Of a stretch of 64,000 nucleotides of DNA, positions 1-12,780 are shown piece after piece. A program made the translations under genes and the position numbers. The stretch comes from Cynocephalus volans (Eukaryota > Chordata > Mammalia > Dermoptera > Cynocephalidae), in assembly GCF_027409185.1 (NCBI RefSeq), contig NC_084462.1, forward strand, positions 154,553,490 to 154,617,489, given 5' to 3'. How positions within the stretch are numbered: position 1 is the stretch's first letter; each line of letters opens with the position of its first letter. Below the pieces are notes generated by a model. The model saw only the letters and a list, made by a program, of their open reading frames with translations. It was not told where the DNA came from and did not search any database.

Positions 1-194
1 GATCTTCTAATTCTAACATTGTAAAATCCTATTAAATGGATGATAAGAATGTTTGCTAGGTGTAAACATATTCGGTATTTACATAATGTTTCAAGAGCTT
101 CAAAAAACTTTTACCAGTTATTGGTGCCTATCTACCACTCTCTCCTCCTCCAAAAAAACTCACAGAACCTAAAAACAAATAAAACACTTTCTGA

Positions 195-364
195 GGGCCA
201 ACCCCGTGGCGCACTCAGGAGAGTGCAGCGCTGGGAGCGCAGCGGCGCTCCCGCCGCGGGTTTGGATCCTATATAGGGATGGCCGGTGTGCTCACTGGCT
301 GAGCACGGTGCAGACGACACCAAGCCAAGGGTTCAATCCCCTTACCGGTCACAAAAAAGACAAA
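195..364 (+). mobile_element. tRNA-Ile-derived SINE, dimer with full second monomer
   Basis: The first monomer (GTGGCGCACTC A-box region) is followed by GGATGGCCGG and a complete second monomer ending CCCCTTACCGGTCA plus A-rich tail. Target duplication AAAACACTTTCTGA at 181-194 and AAAACACTTCCTGA at 365-378 (one mismatch). Confidence 0.9.
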
Positions 365-538
365 AAAACACTTCCTGAGATGTTTCTAAGATAAATCCAA
401 AATACTTTTTAATATGATAATTATATGCTAGAACTTTAATTGTATAATTTATACTGAAATGCATTCTTTTTAGTGTACACTTCTGAGCTTGAAAAACACA
501 CAATCATGTAACTACCACCACAATCAAGTTATAGAACA

Positions 539-2092
539 GATATAGAAGATACAGAGGCTTCTGGTCAAGATGGAGGAATAGATGATCCCCAGTGTCACTC
601 TCACACAAATCATCCAATTTACCACTATAAAAAAGCAACAACAGTCAAACTGGGGACGCTAGAGCTCAGGGGAAGAGGAGGAGAGACCTATGGAGTGCAT
701 GAAGGTGGGAGAAGCTATGATGAGAGAAAGAAAAAACTGCTCAGAGTGTTTTGGGCTGTGGCCACTTTAAGGCTGGAGCTTCTAAGCGCCAGGAGCTGGC
801 AAAAGCTGCAGCTGTGCCCTTTGGATGGAGTTGCTTGGAGGCGACAGGGAAAAGGGGGTCTTGGTGGCCTCCAGGACAGCAAGACCACTAATAAGGTTCC
901 TATAGACCCATGCAAAAGCAAGGAGCCACAACAACTGAAAAAAAGGAGCCATTCAGAGGCCAGTGAGTCATTGCAAGGGACCGGCGCATGGCCTGTCCCA
1001 TGGGAAGTGTTTGCAGCACGGGCAGTGGGGGAGATGGGCCCAGCCGGAGAACACTGGGACACAGCAAGGATAGCCAATCCACCCCCCAATCAGGACAGGA
1101 CCACTCAGAGGAGACTGGTTGGGAATATAGAATTGCATGTAGTGCACTTTGATGAAAAGACTCAGGCCCAGATCAGAGTTTCTACACAACCCAGGTGCAC
1201 CAGGTCTCTGGAGAGCTGGAAGTACCTATAAGGTCAACCATTAAACCCTGAGCTGCACAAAAAGCCTTCCCTAGGGAAACAGCAGCAAAGAAGCAATTTA
1301 GCTCAAACACACAGGTCAAGTAGTGGTTCCCACAAGAAGTTCCCCCATTTTAGAAGCAAGCAACGGACAAAAAATCAGTTCCATCCCAGGCACACCACAA
1401 GTGCCCCAGGCCCAGGGATGTGAGGCATGTATCTGGGGGCCAGACCCCCCCACCCACCCACAATTCGGCACACCACCAGCACCTAGGGGCCCACCTGGGT
1501 CCCTGAGGTATGGAGCCAAGGACCAGATCCCCCTCCCACAACCAGGCACACCACCAGCACCAAGGAACATGCCAAAAACATCACCTCCCTGTGGGTGGCC
1601 CACCACATCCACCACAATAACCATCGCTGCCACAAAAGTGGCTAGTCATCACAACCACCATGCAGATGGTCCACTAGCCACTGGACTGTATTGACACAAG
1701 GAGAGTCACCAGCAGAGACCAAAGAAAGGAAGAGGATGTCTCTCACCACAAAGCCCATCCCAGAGTGACAGAAGAAGCATGTGCTCTATGATAATATTGG
1801 GAGACCTGAACACACATCTCAGCATTGGACAGATCATCTAGGCAACAAATCAACAGAGTAACCATTACTATTTCAGAGGGAGAGAAGAAATCTAGGGTTA
1901 TCAGTGGTGGGAGAGGAGATGGAGAGGGGGATAGGGAGAGATTGGACAAGGGGCATAAAGAAAAAGTACAATTTGTAACAATATATATACTAGTAATATT
2001 GATTTGATCAACATGTCAACATTGAACCCCCAAAATATGTATAATCAAATATGATTCAATAAAAATTTTTAAAAATAAATACATAAATAAAA
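539..2092 (+). mobile_element. Internally deleted L1: 5'-UTR-like region + ORF2 scrap + 3' end
   Basis: Starts with an L1-type 5' motif (GGTCAAGATGGAGGAATAG at about 557), runs about 1.2 kb through a 5'-UTR-like region, then jumps to a short piece of L1 ORF2 endonuclease (about 1,790-1,870; the peptide LDRSSRQQIN is seen in part). It ends with an L1 3' end and A-rich tail. ORF1 and most of ORF2 are missing. It sits inside an older minus-strand L1M, and ATAGAACA occurs on both sides as a possible target duplication. Confidence 0.7.
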
Positions 2093-2525
2093 ATAGAACA
2101 CCCCCCAAAATTCCCTTATATTCTTTGTAGTCAAACCCTCCCCCAACACCTGGCAACCCTATAGTTTTGTCTGTTCCAAAATATCAAAAATGGAATCATA
2201 CAGTATGTGGCCTTTTGAATCTGGCTTCTTTCACTTAGCTTAATGCATTTGATATTCATCAGTGTTGGTGCATGCTTTTGCCAAACAGTATTCCATTGTA
2301 TGGATTTACCCAAGTTTACCAATTCACCAGTTGAAATGCATTTGGGTTATCTCGTCTTTGGCAATTATGACATCAGCATATAGGTTTTTGTGTGACTGTA
2401 AGTTTTCATTTCACTTGAGTAAATACCTAAGAGTTGAACTGTTGGATCATCATGGTAAGTGTATGTTTAATTGTATATGAGAACCTGTCAAACTGTTTTC
2501 CAAAGAGGCTATACCAAGAATGAAT
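2093..2525 (-). mobile_element. Ancient L1M fragment (continues from 430-538)
   Basis: Matches the well-known L1M 3' region in reverse (sense strand: cap-like lines on atomic phrases such as GAATACTGTTTGGCAAAAGC and TGGTATAGCCTC). The left part at 430-538 was separated by the element at 539-2,092. Confidence 0.6.
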
Positions 2526-2529
2526 AAGA

Positions 2530-4789
2530 GTTTTTGAATGGTTTTGAGGAAAAACAAGTTTAGGCCTTATGTCACAAATTTCACAGAAAGAATCTAAATA
2601 GGTCCAGATATTTATCAGAGGAAATTATTTTCCTGTGTCATATTTATAGAAAGCAGAAGTTAACAAAGGAAGCTGACTTGACAAATATTTGTATTTATGA
2701 AATAGACAAAGACTTTTTAATAGACTTTAATATATGTCATGTTTGAAATCACACGCATAAGTCCTATAGGTCAGTAACTCTTTGTGTGCATGTTTCAACC
2801 CATTTTGCTAGAATGTAGGTTTAAACTGCCTATTTAGAATGAGAGATTCCAAGTGTTTAAATCTGTACGAATTAGGTATTCTGGTCATCTTGGATGTAAA
2901 TAAGAAGAAAGTAGAGAGAAGAAAGACGTACTAAAAGCTTTGTTCAACTGGGCCCTCAGAAATAATGCTTAGTTCTTAATGAGATCATCAATTTATGAAA
3001 CCCTCTACTTTCTTACTGTCTATCAGTCTCCTGGTTTCATTTTCTTTTTTACCCAACTTAGATTTCACAGTTCATCAATATAATCACTCCTCTCACTCAA
3101 TTCAGTGTTTCTCATATGTTTCCCCTTCACACTCTCCTGGCAAAATTGCAGCCAATCTTCTCCATGACTGTAATGGAGCAGTGGAATATTGTAGAAAATT
3201 AAATATCCAGACGAACTGGTTATTGTCTTAAATTCACCTCAACACAGCAATACTACTCTACAAGCTCCTTGTAGGGACATTTTTCTTCAATCCTGAAACA
3301 TCTCACCCGTTTTCTCTGTTCCTTCCCAACCCCTTCAATTTAAGACACTTTAAGAACATAGTAGCCATCAGATGGAAGCTCTCTATTCTTTCCATAATCA
3401 AATCTATAAGCCATACTACCCCCACCACCCCACTGAACCAGTCATTCCTTTCTCTCCTACTTTAAAATACTGAAAGCATCTCTGATTACTATCAAAGGTC
3501 CCTCCACCAAAGTTTGCCTTGTTTTCTTTCACTTAAAGATTTCCTTCTTTCCATAATCCACTCTCCTGCACCAATCTTTCCTCCTCCATAGGATCATTCT
3601 CATTATCACTTAAATATTTATATTTCAAAAGTAACCCATCATTCTCCACCTCCTCCCCCATTTCTCAGTTCCCCTTTATAGACAAAATTCCCAAAAAACT
3701 ATTAGCTCTCACAGTCTCTAATTCCTAACCTCTTCCATTCAACTTACTCCAAACTGGTCCACCTCCACAAGTTCACTGAAACTGCCCCTTAAACAAACTT
3801 AAACAGTGACGCACTTAAAGGGAGAAAAGAAGAAAGTTTAAGGGAGAGAGAATCTACAAAGGCGTAGGCAGGATTAAGGGAATCAACCAAGGATTACAAA
3901 TCAGGAAGCTATTTCCTCCCCTAAACCAGAAGGTACAAGGTACATACTCTCACTTCTCTGAAGCCTAATATTATTGGAACCAGAAGAAGCTATTGCAGTG
4001 GAAAAGGGACCATGCATCCTCAGGTAAAGGAATGCAACCTCTGCCCAAACTACAGCCAGGTAGGGAGAGAAAAAAGGAATAAGTACCCTAACCTCTTTTA
4101 CCTTCCACCATTCAATCTCCTGCCAATAGTACCTCCACTGGCTGAATGCAACACAGAGCCAGAGGCAAAGAAGCCTGGCTGATATAACCCATAGTGGTAA
4201 GTCTTCTAAGAGGCATAAAGTAGGCAGGAAAAGGGGAAAATGGATCTGGAGGGACACACAGAATAACCAACACAAGATCACTAATAATTTCCTTTTTGAC
4301 AAATCCACAGGGCCCTGTTTTTCTGTCCTCTCTTGGCTTCCATGACACAAAAAAATCCACGTTTCCCTCTATGTAAAGTCATTTCACCTTTACGAGACAG
4401 CTATATTTTGGGGTTCCTCCAAGATCAGCTGATATAACCCTTTCCTCATGGCTTTCAATCCCATTTATATAATGACAATTCCCAGCAGTGCCTCTCCTTA
4501 AGCTCCAGCCTCTTATATCCCAACATAACCATTTAGACGTCTCCTGGAAGTTAAAAGATCCAAAAGAGTGGTTTCCACCTTCTTTAAAAAGGATCTTTTC
4601 CCAGTCCTCCTTCATCTCAAAAAATACCAAGCCAGAAACATGGAAATAACCCTTGATTCCTTTGGTTCATTTTTCTCCTTCACATCTAATCCATCAGTAA
4701 ATCTTGAAAATTCTATCATGAAGATTTATTAAATATATCCCCTTCTATCGCTACTTCTACCACCTTTCTAAATTGTTCTTCCTGCTTTC
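2530..4789. other. No gene seen; pyrimidine-rich and unassigned DNA
   Basis: Possible very old L2-type pieces at 3,480-3,800. The minus ORF at 3,901-4,350 (149 aa) shows no family features. Confidence 0.5.
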
Positions 4790-5330
4790 CCTCCTGATCC
4801 CCTACAATGTAATTACCAGAGAGTAGCAAAAATGATCTTAAAAAATGTAAACCACATTTATGTCACCCCCTGCTTAAAATCCTTCAATGGTATTCCATTA
4901 CATTTAGAGTAAAATCAAATCCCTTACAGCAACCTACAAGGCACTGTATGATCTGGACCCTTTATACCTATTCAACGTCGTCTTAACAGCTACTCTTTTT
5001 TCACACAAACTAAGCTCTAGCCTCACTTCAGTTCCTCAAAAATTCAAGCTCTTTCCCACTTTAGAGTGCTTCCACATGCAGGAAATGCACTACCTCCAGC
5101 TTTCTGTGTGGTGGCTCCTTCTAATCTCTAATCCTTCATGTCAATTTAAATGTCTACCCTAAGTGCACCTCCACCAGCAAGATCAAAACTGGTTCCTGTT
5201 ATTCTCTATCATAGCATACTATTCAATATTTTCATTTTCATTGCATATAGGAAAATAATAATTTTCTTATATATTTATTTGTTCATATCTTTCCATTACA
5301 CTATAAGCTCCATGAGAACAGAGATTATTA
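4790..5330 (+). mobile_element. L2 LINE 3' fragment
   Basis: Diverged L2 3' end: GCTTAAAATCCTTCAATGGT, AACCTACAAGGCACTGTATG, ATCTGGACCC and CTCCATGAGAACAGAGATTA in L2 order. Pyrimidine-rich DNA at 3,000-3,800 may be earlier parts of the same LINE class. Confidence 0.7.
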
Positions 5331-6041
5331 AATGGATTCAATTCAAATACCACTGAGGACCATCTACGTGCAAGGAACTGTTATGGGCAACTGTGGGAGT
5401 TACGAAGAAGAATAAGCCAAAGTAACAAGGATCCTGTTCCCAGTATGTACATAATCTCTTCAGAGATAAATGCATACTTAACTATAATGCAAAGTAGACA
5501 ATATACCATATAATATTGGTACAAAGTGCTATGGAAGCAAAGAGAAAGAGATAAAATGTGGAGAAAGTGATGAATAAGAAAGCCTCATGGAAGAACAGGA
5601 TTCTACTATGACTTGGAAGGATAACAAAGAAAAAGAATTTAAAGCAGACCAAGCAGCCTTAATAAAAAGACATAAAAGGAGAAAGTAAAGGGCACATAAG
5701 GAGAGGAGATTAAAAAGATCAATGCAGCTAAAGCATGGAGGAACTGTGAAGTCCTTACTTCATGTCTGCTGAGGTTAGTAAGGAAATAGGAAACCAAATT
5801 TTCAGTGCAGGTTTTATAGAACTCAACCATACCCACTATGAAATGAAATTATTCAAGTAAATGATAACTAATTTCTTTACCAGGTCTAAATTCCAAAGGA
5901 TGGCACTCATATACACAATTAGCTTTAAAGTAAAAGGTGTTCATTAAAAGTAAGTTTTATTGATTTTAGGTGGAATTTATCATGACTTTTAAGGAAGTTT
6001 TAAACTACCTCTCTAAACAACAATTTTAAAACCATACTTAC

Positions 6042-6184
6042 GGGCCGAGCCCGTGGCGCACTCTGGAGAGTGCGGCACTGGGAGCGCAGCGACGCTCCTG
6101 CCGTGGGTTCGGATCCTATATAGGAATGGCCGGTGCACTCACTGGTTGAGTACCGGTCATGAAAAAGACAAAAAATAAATAAAT
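6042..6184 (+). mobile_element. tRNA-Ile-derived SINE, dimer with deleted second monomer
   Basis: Same family, but the second monomer goes almost directly from GGTTGAGTACC to CCGGTCA. Perfect target duplication AAAACCATACTTAC at 6,028-6,041 and 6,185-6,198. Confidence 0.92.
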
Positions 6185-7814
6185 AAAAACCATACTTACT
6201 CTTCCTAAAACTTTTTCCCAAAAGGAGTATGGAATGGGAGGTAGGGGCAGAGGGAGATGGACTCCAAGATATCCAATATTATGCCCAGCCCAAATTCCAT
6301 TTAATTAAACACTTTCAAAAGGAAAAGCCAAGTATATTAGCAGGATTCTCAAGAGTCATAATTTTACTGATATTAACTTATAATACTTTGTTATCCACAA
6401 ACCTTTATAGGGTTTAACTGGCTGTTATTCATTATATTCATTCAATAATAATGTATTGATTACCAATCAAATCCCCAGACAGTATAAGCAGTATTACAGT
6501 ACTATACACAAAATCACAGAATTTTAAAGATTAAGAGAGACTTAGAATAATCAAGAAAGTTTTATAGAATAACAAAGTCAGGAGGGATGGGGCCTCACCA
6601 TACAGATATCTAGACTTATTATAAAGCTATAGTGAATAAGACAGTGCAGGACAGGCAAATACGGGGCATAAAAACAGCCTCACATGCAAGTAGAATACAA
6701 CATATGACTTAAGATCCTCACTGAATGAACATCAGTGAGGAATGGATGCTACTCAATAAGTGGTGTTAGTACTATTCATTTTCTACATTAAAAAAGTTAA
6801 TTATATTCATTACATTATTCACTATAATTTCAGGGTAATTTAAATATTTCAGCATCAAAAGAACTTCAAGATCATACAGTCCAATACCATCACTTTATAA
6901 AAAGAAGAAACAAAGACCTGGAGAAGGTAAGACATTTAGCCAAATCAAACAAAGTGTGGCAACACAGGAATTAAACTCGAATCTCATGATTTATTTATTC
7001 ATTAACTTATATTCACTCATTCAATACTTACATAAATGCTTCCCATTCACCCAACTTCTTTAAGTCACCCATGATAGCAACAATGACACCAGATCAGAAG
7101 TAGGGGAAGCCAAAAAAGGTGTGGTGAAGGTAACATCCAATATTTACTGTGATGCCTAGACCCTCTTTCAAGGAAGTTGACCAAAAACTCTAGTCCTCCC
7201 CTGAAAGATTAATCTTATCTAAACCAGACTAATGACTAAAAATAGTTCCATGGTTTCAGTATGCAGGGAATTCAGAAAGAAAGAAGAGAATCTTAAGAAC
7301 TATCACTCTCATGTCAACATTATAAATACCTATGAATATCAAAAGTATTTAGATAGCTCTACATTAGGTCCAATTATTAGGACTAACATTTTTTTATCAG
7401 CTTCATCAACTTCAAATCTCACTCAGTTTGTTTCCAGAGGATAACTTTAAACATTTACATTTAGAGAGTCTCACAAAGACCAGTAAAACAAACATTGCTG
7501 AACACTGTCTGAAGGTAGTTGTTTCAATTCTAAGACTCAATTAAGAAAGAGAGAGAAATCACTTATCTTCTGTAGGAAAGCAATCTCAGGTTAGTAGGGT
7601 TGTCCACTGTCTGTTAATTCAGATAAAACTTTCTTTCCATAAATCACCCTTGAGATACATGACAGGAGTACTGATAGTGAAAAGAAAGAGACTGGTAGAG
7701 AGACTATTTCCAAATTTAGAAATCCCAATTTAAACTTGGGCCACCACTACCACATGCTCTATAAAGTATGCAAAATTGACTACATTTAATTTAATCACTT
7801 TAGCACTGAAAGTT

Positions 7815-8045
7815 AAGAGTATGAGCTCTGGAGCCAAACTACCTAGGTCTGAATCCCAGTTCCAACCACTTGCTCTATGATCTTGGGGAAATTGCTTGCC
7901 CTCTGTGCTTCAGATTCCTTAACCAGAAGAGAAGGATAATAATAGTATGTATCCTCACAGGAGTTATGGTGAGGATTAAATTAGTTAGAGCATGTAAAGC
8001 ACTTAGAACAATTCCCAAAATACAGCATTAGACGCTGCTAATATT
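7815..8045 (+). mobile_element. MIR SINE
   Basis: Full-length-like MIR: GAGCTCTGGAGCCAAACTA, GATCTTGGGGAAATTGCTTG and GAGGATTAAATTAGTTAGAG in the right order. Confidence 0.85.
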
Positions 8046-8479
8046 GGTATTATTGTTATTATCTGATGCCTTACCAGATCATCAGTTCTCACATGTGGCT
8101 CAATTACAGAATAGTTTTCTAACCAGATCATGCAATTTTAATGTTGCTGAAGGAATGATTCAATATACCAAAGTCAAAAAGTAGCTCTACAAAACACAGC
8201 CTGAAGTCTTTTTTAGTTTTTTGTTTTCCCAAGTCTTCCTTTTGAACCATTTAAGTTATTGGCCAAATAAAGTACCTGATGATATTAATCAACAGCAAAT
8301 GTTTACTTCAAGAAATCAATGTAAATCATCACTATGATATGAAACTGCTGAAAAGTCATACTTGGAATAATGTTTTTTATTTTACTTTTAATTACAAGTT
8401 AATCTCTGCTCTTACAGATCAAATTAATAAATCTGGACCTGTATATAGTAATAAAACACACTGAACTCTTATTAAGATA

Positions 8480-9010
8480 TTTACTGTCTCATTTTGTACT
8501 AGGCCTTGTTTAAAATATATATATATATTTACTATCAATCTGCAAATTTACCTTTGTCAAAGATTTTAACCAAAAAAAAAGTAAATGTTCAATATCTATA
8601 GTCATCTGGAAAATGTAAATTAAAATCACTCTCAGGTTCCACTTCATACTCACAAGAATGGCTAAAATCGAAGAGACTAACAACCCAACTGGTGATGAGG
8701 ATATGAAACAACTAAATCTCATACATTGGTAGTGGAGCATAAAATGGTATAACCAGTTTGGAGAACCACTTAGCAGCTTCTTACAAAGTTAAACATACGT
8801 GTACCCTGTGACCAAACAATTATACTCCCAGGCAATCACCCAAGAGAAGTGAAACATACGTTCACAAAAAGACTTGTACAGAAATGTTTATAGCAGCCTA
8901 TTCATTATAGCCCAAAACTGAAAATAATGTAAATGTCTATCAACAGGAGAATGGAAAAACAACATGTGGTATATTCACTGAATGAAATACTGTACCACCT
9001 AGGAAATTAT
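8480..9010 (+). mobile_element. L1M fragment
   Basis: Diverged L1 3' region in sense orientation, including AAATTAAAATCACTCTCAGG and ACAAAAAGACTTGTACAG. A further piece of the same kind is at 9,580-9,770 (TACTACTCAGCAATAAAAA). No coding capacity. Confidence 0.6.
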
Positions 9011-9200
9011 CTGTTGTTTACATTACTAACGTAGAATTTACTGTTCGATGAGGATGTCTTATTTTTATTTTCTTCAAATTCTATCTCATTTTAAGATGCA
9101 TTTTAAACAATCCCTAGTTGAAGATTATTTTGATTCTGAAAACAACCTTTTTTCTGTTCAGTAACTCACTTAAATTTTCTTGACTTTTAAGAAGCAAATA

Positions 9201-9295
9201 GGGCTAGCCAGTTTGCTCAGATGCTTAGAGTGTAGCATTGTAACACCAAGGTCAAGGAGTTCAGATCCCTGTACTAGCCAGTGGCCAAAAAAAAG
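9201..9295 (+). mobile_element. tRNA-Ile SINE, monomer
   Basis: GGGCTAGCCAGTTTGCTCAG start and CTGTACTAGCCAGTGGCC end with a short A tail. Perfect 14-bp target duplication TTAAGAAGCAAATA at 9,187-9,200 and 9,296-9,309. Confidence 0.92.
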
Positions 9296-9999
9296 TTAAG
9301 AAGCAAATAAATCCCGACGCTTGATTAAATGTATTTGCACATATATATTTTTTTCTTATGTATACCCAGTCCATATTCATCCTCACTAAAGTGTTCTCTT
9401 CAAAAATTACTCATGTGTAAGAAGACAACTGGCTTAATATGACTACTGTGATGGAAAGAATATCTGAGGGACAGATAGCTTGGACTTGAGGTAAACTGAT
9501 TACTTAACAAATTGTGGTTCAGCACTTGCAATTTTCTATTGTTTATGGTTTCCTCAATTAAAAAAAAAAGTATGAAACGAAAAAAGGAATACTACTCAGC
9601 AATAAAAAAAATGAATTATTGATACACACAATAACGTGGATGACTCTCAAAAACACATCAAGCAAAAGAAGCCAGGTAAAATGAGTGCCATATGGTATGA
9701 AGCTAAAAACAGAATCAGAAAGTAGTTGGGGAGAGGGAAGGCAAAACTAACTTAAAAGGGACATAAAACAACTTTCCACTGATCATTTGTATAGATTAAG
9801 TCACCACTTTGATCATTATCCACCCCTAGATTCCACATAAAAATCAGGGGTCACCCAAAAGAAAAATGAACAAAGAACAGAAACAAGTAATTTCACTCAA
9901 AGGAAATACTTAAAGGTTAATGATTATGTTTAAAATGTTCCACTAGTAGTCAAATAAATACAAATTTCAGAAACCAGTTACTATTTTCTTCCTATCGAA

Positions 10000-10467
10000 T
10001 CAGCAAATAACTTTAAATGATAATACTGCTGGTATATCTGTGTATCTCAATCTCATACACTGCTAATGGGAATGTAAATTGGTACAACTTTTTTAGAAAG
10101 CAACTGTGTGATGTTTTCCTTTCTTGAGAGCCCTAGAAATGTTAATACACTTCGACTTGATAATCCCACTTACAGGAATCTACTCTGAGAATACAGAAAT
10201 GTGGACAAAGACTTATATTTAGCAATATTCATTGAAGTGTTATTTATAATAATTAGAAATTAAAAAACAATCTACATGTAAACACTATAGAAACTGGTTG
10301 CATAAATAATGATATATCCATTAGTGGAATATTCTTTAGCTGTTTTAAACCACTTTCAAATAAGTATAATGATATTAAAATGCATATTACATACATTTTT
10401 AAAAAGTTCCAAAACTGTATATACAGTAAAAATATGCATGAGGAAAAACTAGAGACAATAAATGTTG
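10000..10467 (+). mobile_element. Old L1 (L1M/HAL1-like) fragment
   Basis: Recognisable sense-strand L1 3' phrases such as CACTGCTAATGGGAATGTAA and TTAGTGGAATATTCTTTAGC, strongly diverged. Confidence 0.5.
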
Positions 10468-10483
10468 ATGTGATTTTTTTTAA

Positions 10484-12108
10484 TATTGCTTACATTTCAT
10501 TTTATTTATTTTATTTTTTCAATTGCTTTTTTATTTTATTTTATTTTTTTACATTCTAGGCTGTTGTTGCAGAACAGTTGGGAAGAGGGGTAGAGGGGAA
10601 AGGGGAAGAAAATGTGATGGAAGAAGAAGGAAGGAGGAGGGGCAGGATTGAGGCCTGTGGCAACCCCCTCATTCCCACAGGAGAGACCAGGGTGCTTCCA
10701 ATGGTGGCTTGGTCATTGCCAGGTTAGGTGCAGATGTCAGGGGGTTGTGGCAAAAGCCCTCACCCCCTACCACCCCAGCTCAGGAACCAGGGCCCTTCTC
10801 GCTGTGGCTTGGTGGTCATCCTTGGGCTGGCTGCAGGTATCAGGGGGTGTGGCCAATGCCCTCATCCCCCACCCTCAGAACTGGTTGAGGGTGTCAGGGG
10901 GCACTGCTGAGGCCCCGGACCCTCCTCCCTTTCTAGCTTGGAAGCCCAAGGGACTTCCAGTCCTTCTAGGTGTTACAGGTATTCTTCGGTGAAATGAGAC
11001 CTGCACTAGTTAATATCAAACTTTGTCTCTGGTTGCAGGTACTTTGTTTTTTCTTTCAGTTCTAGGTTGGATTATTTGCTGTATTCACCACTGAAACTCT
11101 GTGTTGGAACTAATTTGTTGTCCTTTGCTCACTTCTAAAATGGGGGGTGAGATATTGGACAAAGGGCATAAAGAATAAGTACAATTTGTAACAATATAAT
11201 ACAAGTAATATTGATTTGATCAACATATGTCAATACTGAATCCCAAAAATATGTATAATCAATTATAATTCAATGATAAATAAATAAATAAAATAAAATA
11301 AAAATAAAATGGGGGAATCTTCCTGCAGGGACCAGTACTTGAGCTGTACAGTTTAGCTAAATTTCTTCTTTGCTGCTGGTTCCCTAGGGAAGGCTTTTTG
11401 TGCAGCTCAGGTTTTAATGGTTGACTTTATAGGTACTTCCAGGTCTAGTGAAATCTGGTGCACCTGGGTTGTGTAGAAACTCTGGTCTGGGCCTGAGTCT
11501 TTTCATCAAACTGCCCTGCATGCAGTTCTATATTCCTGACCAGTCTCCACTGAGTGGGCCTGTGCTGATTGGGGGGCAGATCAGCTGTCCTTGCTGTGCC
11601 CCAATGTTACCCTGGTAGGCCCATATCCCCCATTGCTGGCACTCAAACACTTCCCATGGGACAGGCCATCTGCCAGTCCGTTGTGGTGACTCACTGGCCT
11701 CTGAGTGGCTCCTTTTTTCAGTTGTCTGTAGCCCCTTGCTCCTATGTGGGTCCACGGGAACCCTATTAGTGGTCTTGCTGGCCTGGGGGCTACCAAGGCC
11801 TCCTTCTCCCCTGCCACCTCCAAGCAACTTCATCTGAAGGCACAGCTGCGGCTTTTGCCAGCTCCTACTCCATGCACTCAGCAGCTCCAGCCTGGAAGCA
11901 ACTGAGGTTTGAAACAGAGTGGTTTTTTCTTTCTTTCATTGTGGCTTCTCCCGCCTTCATGCACTCTGTTGGTCTCTCCTCGTCTTCCCCTGAGCTCTAG
12001 CGGCCCCAGCTTGGCTGTCAGTGCTTTTTTATAGTTGTAAATTTGTTGATTTGTGGGAGAGTGACACAGGGGATCATCTATTCCACCATCTTGACTGGAA
12101 GTCTCTCC
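10484..12108 (-). mobile_element. L1 5'-UTR-derived element lacking ORFs, minus copy
   Basis: Reverse-oriented relative of the elements at 539 and 12,781. Its 5' end (GGTGGAATAG type motif) is near 12,100 and its A-tail is the T-rich run at 10,484-10,550. Flanking ATGTGATTTTTTTAA repeats at about 10,468 and 12,109 look like a target-site duplication. It is interrupted by a nested insertion at 11,147-11,305. No ORF1 or ORF2 is seen, so it could only have moved in trans. Confidence 0.7.
11147..11305 (+). mobile_element. Short L1 3'-end insertion nested in the L1 derivative
   Basis: About 159 bp matching the 3' end of the element at 539-2,092 (GGACAAAGGGCATAAAG, then ATTGATTTGATCAACATA) with an A-rich tail. 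It is flanked by perfect AAAATGGGGG repeats at 11,137-11,146 and 11,306-11,315. The other two relatives are uninterrupted at this spot, confirming an insertion. Confidence 0.8.
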
Positions 12109-12780
12109 ATGTGATTTTTTTAACAAAATGAATTGGGGCCAACATCATAGAAACTATGATTATACTTTGAAGTGTCTGGGCTTCATTATTAAAACACAAG
12201 TGATACCCCTAAATAACTAGGTCTACTAGGGAGGGAAGATAGACCAAAAGGATAAGAATATTCATTAAAGGAACATACCATTAGTATTGTTTCAGATATG
12301 AATATTCAAATTATCAAGTGAAGTCAAAGTCCTTCAGGATATCCTAACAAATCTACAATGAAGAAAAAGGTACAGAATTCAATACAATGTAAATATATAC
12401 CAACCATGTTTGATTTGAGCTAGGAAAAATAGATAATTTAGTGATTTTCCACAAGACTGAGGTCAGTTGTTTTACAAAGCAACCAAAGAAGGGAAAGGCA
12501 CTACAAGAAGTCAAGCCAGCAACCTGATTTCCCAGGAAATTAGTTCTTACTTGGCACAGTACTATCCTTATAAAGAAGCAGAACTCTACAAAAAGAAATG
12601 AGATAAGAAAAACTCAACATTCTGTAAAAAATGTATGCCTTTCCCTCTGCTCTTAAGATCTACAAATGTTAATTAATGCCTATTAAATATATAGGGAAAA
12701 AAATTAAAAGCCCAATTTAGAGTTAAATTTTCTATAAACAATAAGTTTTTTCAAAATGCTATGTGAAAAACACTGATATA

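Noticed and set aside
695..1231. 178-aa ORF
   Set aside because: Lies within the L1 5'-UTR-derived element; the related copies are broken in this frame.
3901..4350. 149-aa minus ORF
   Set aside because: No domain, no splice context, surrounded by old repeat-like DNA.
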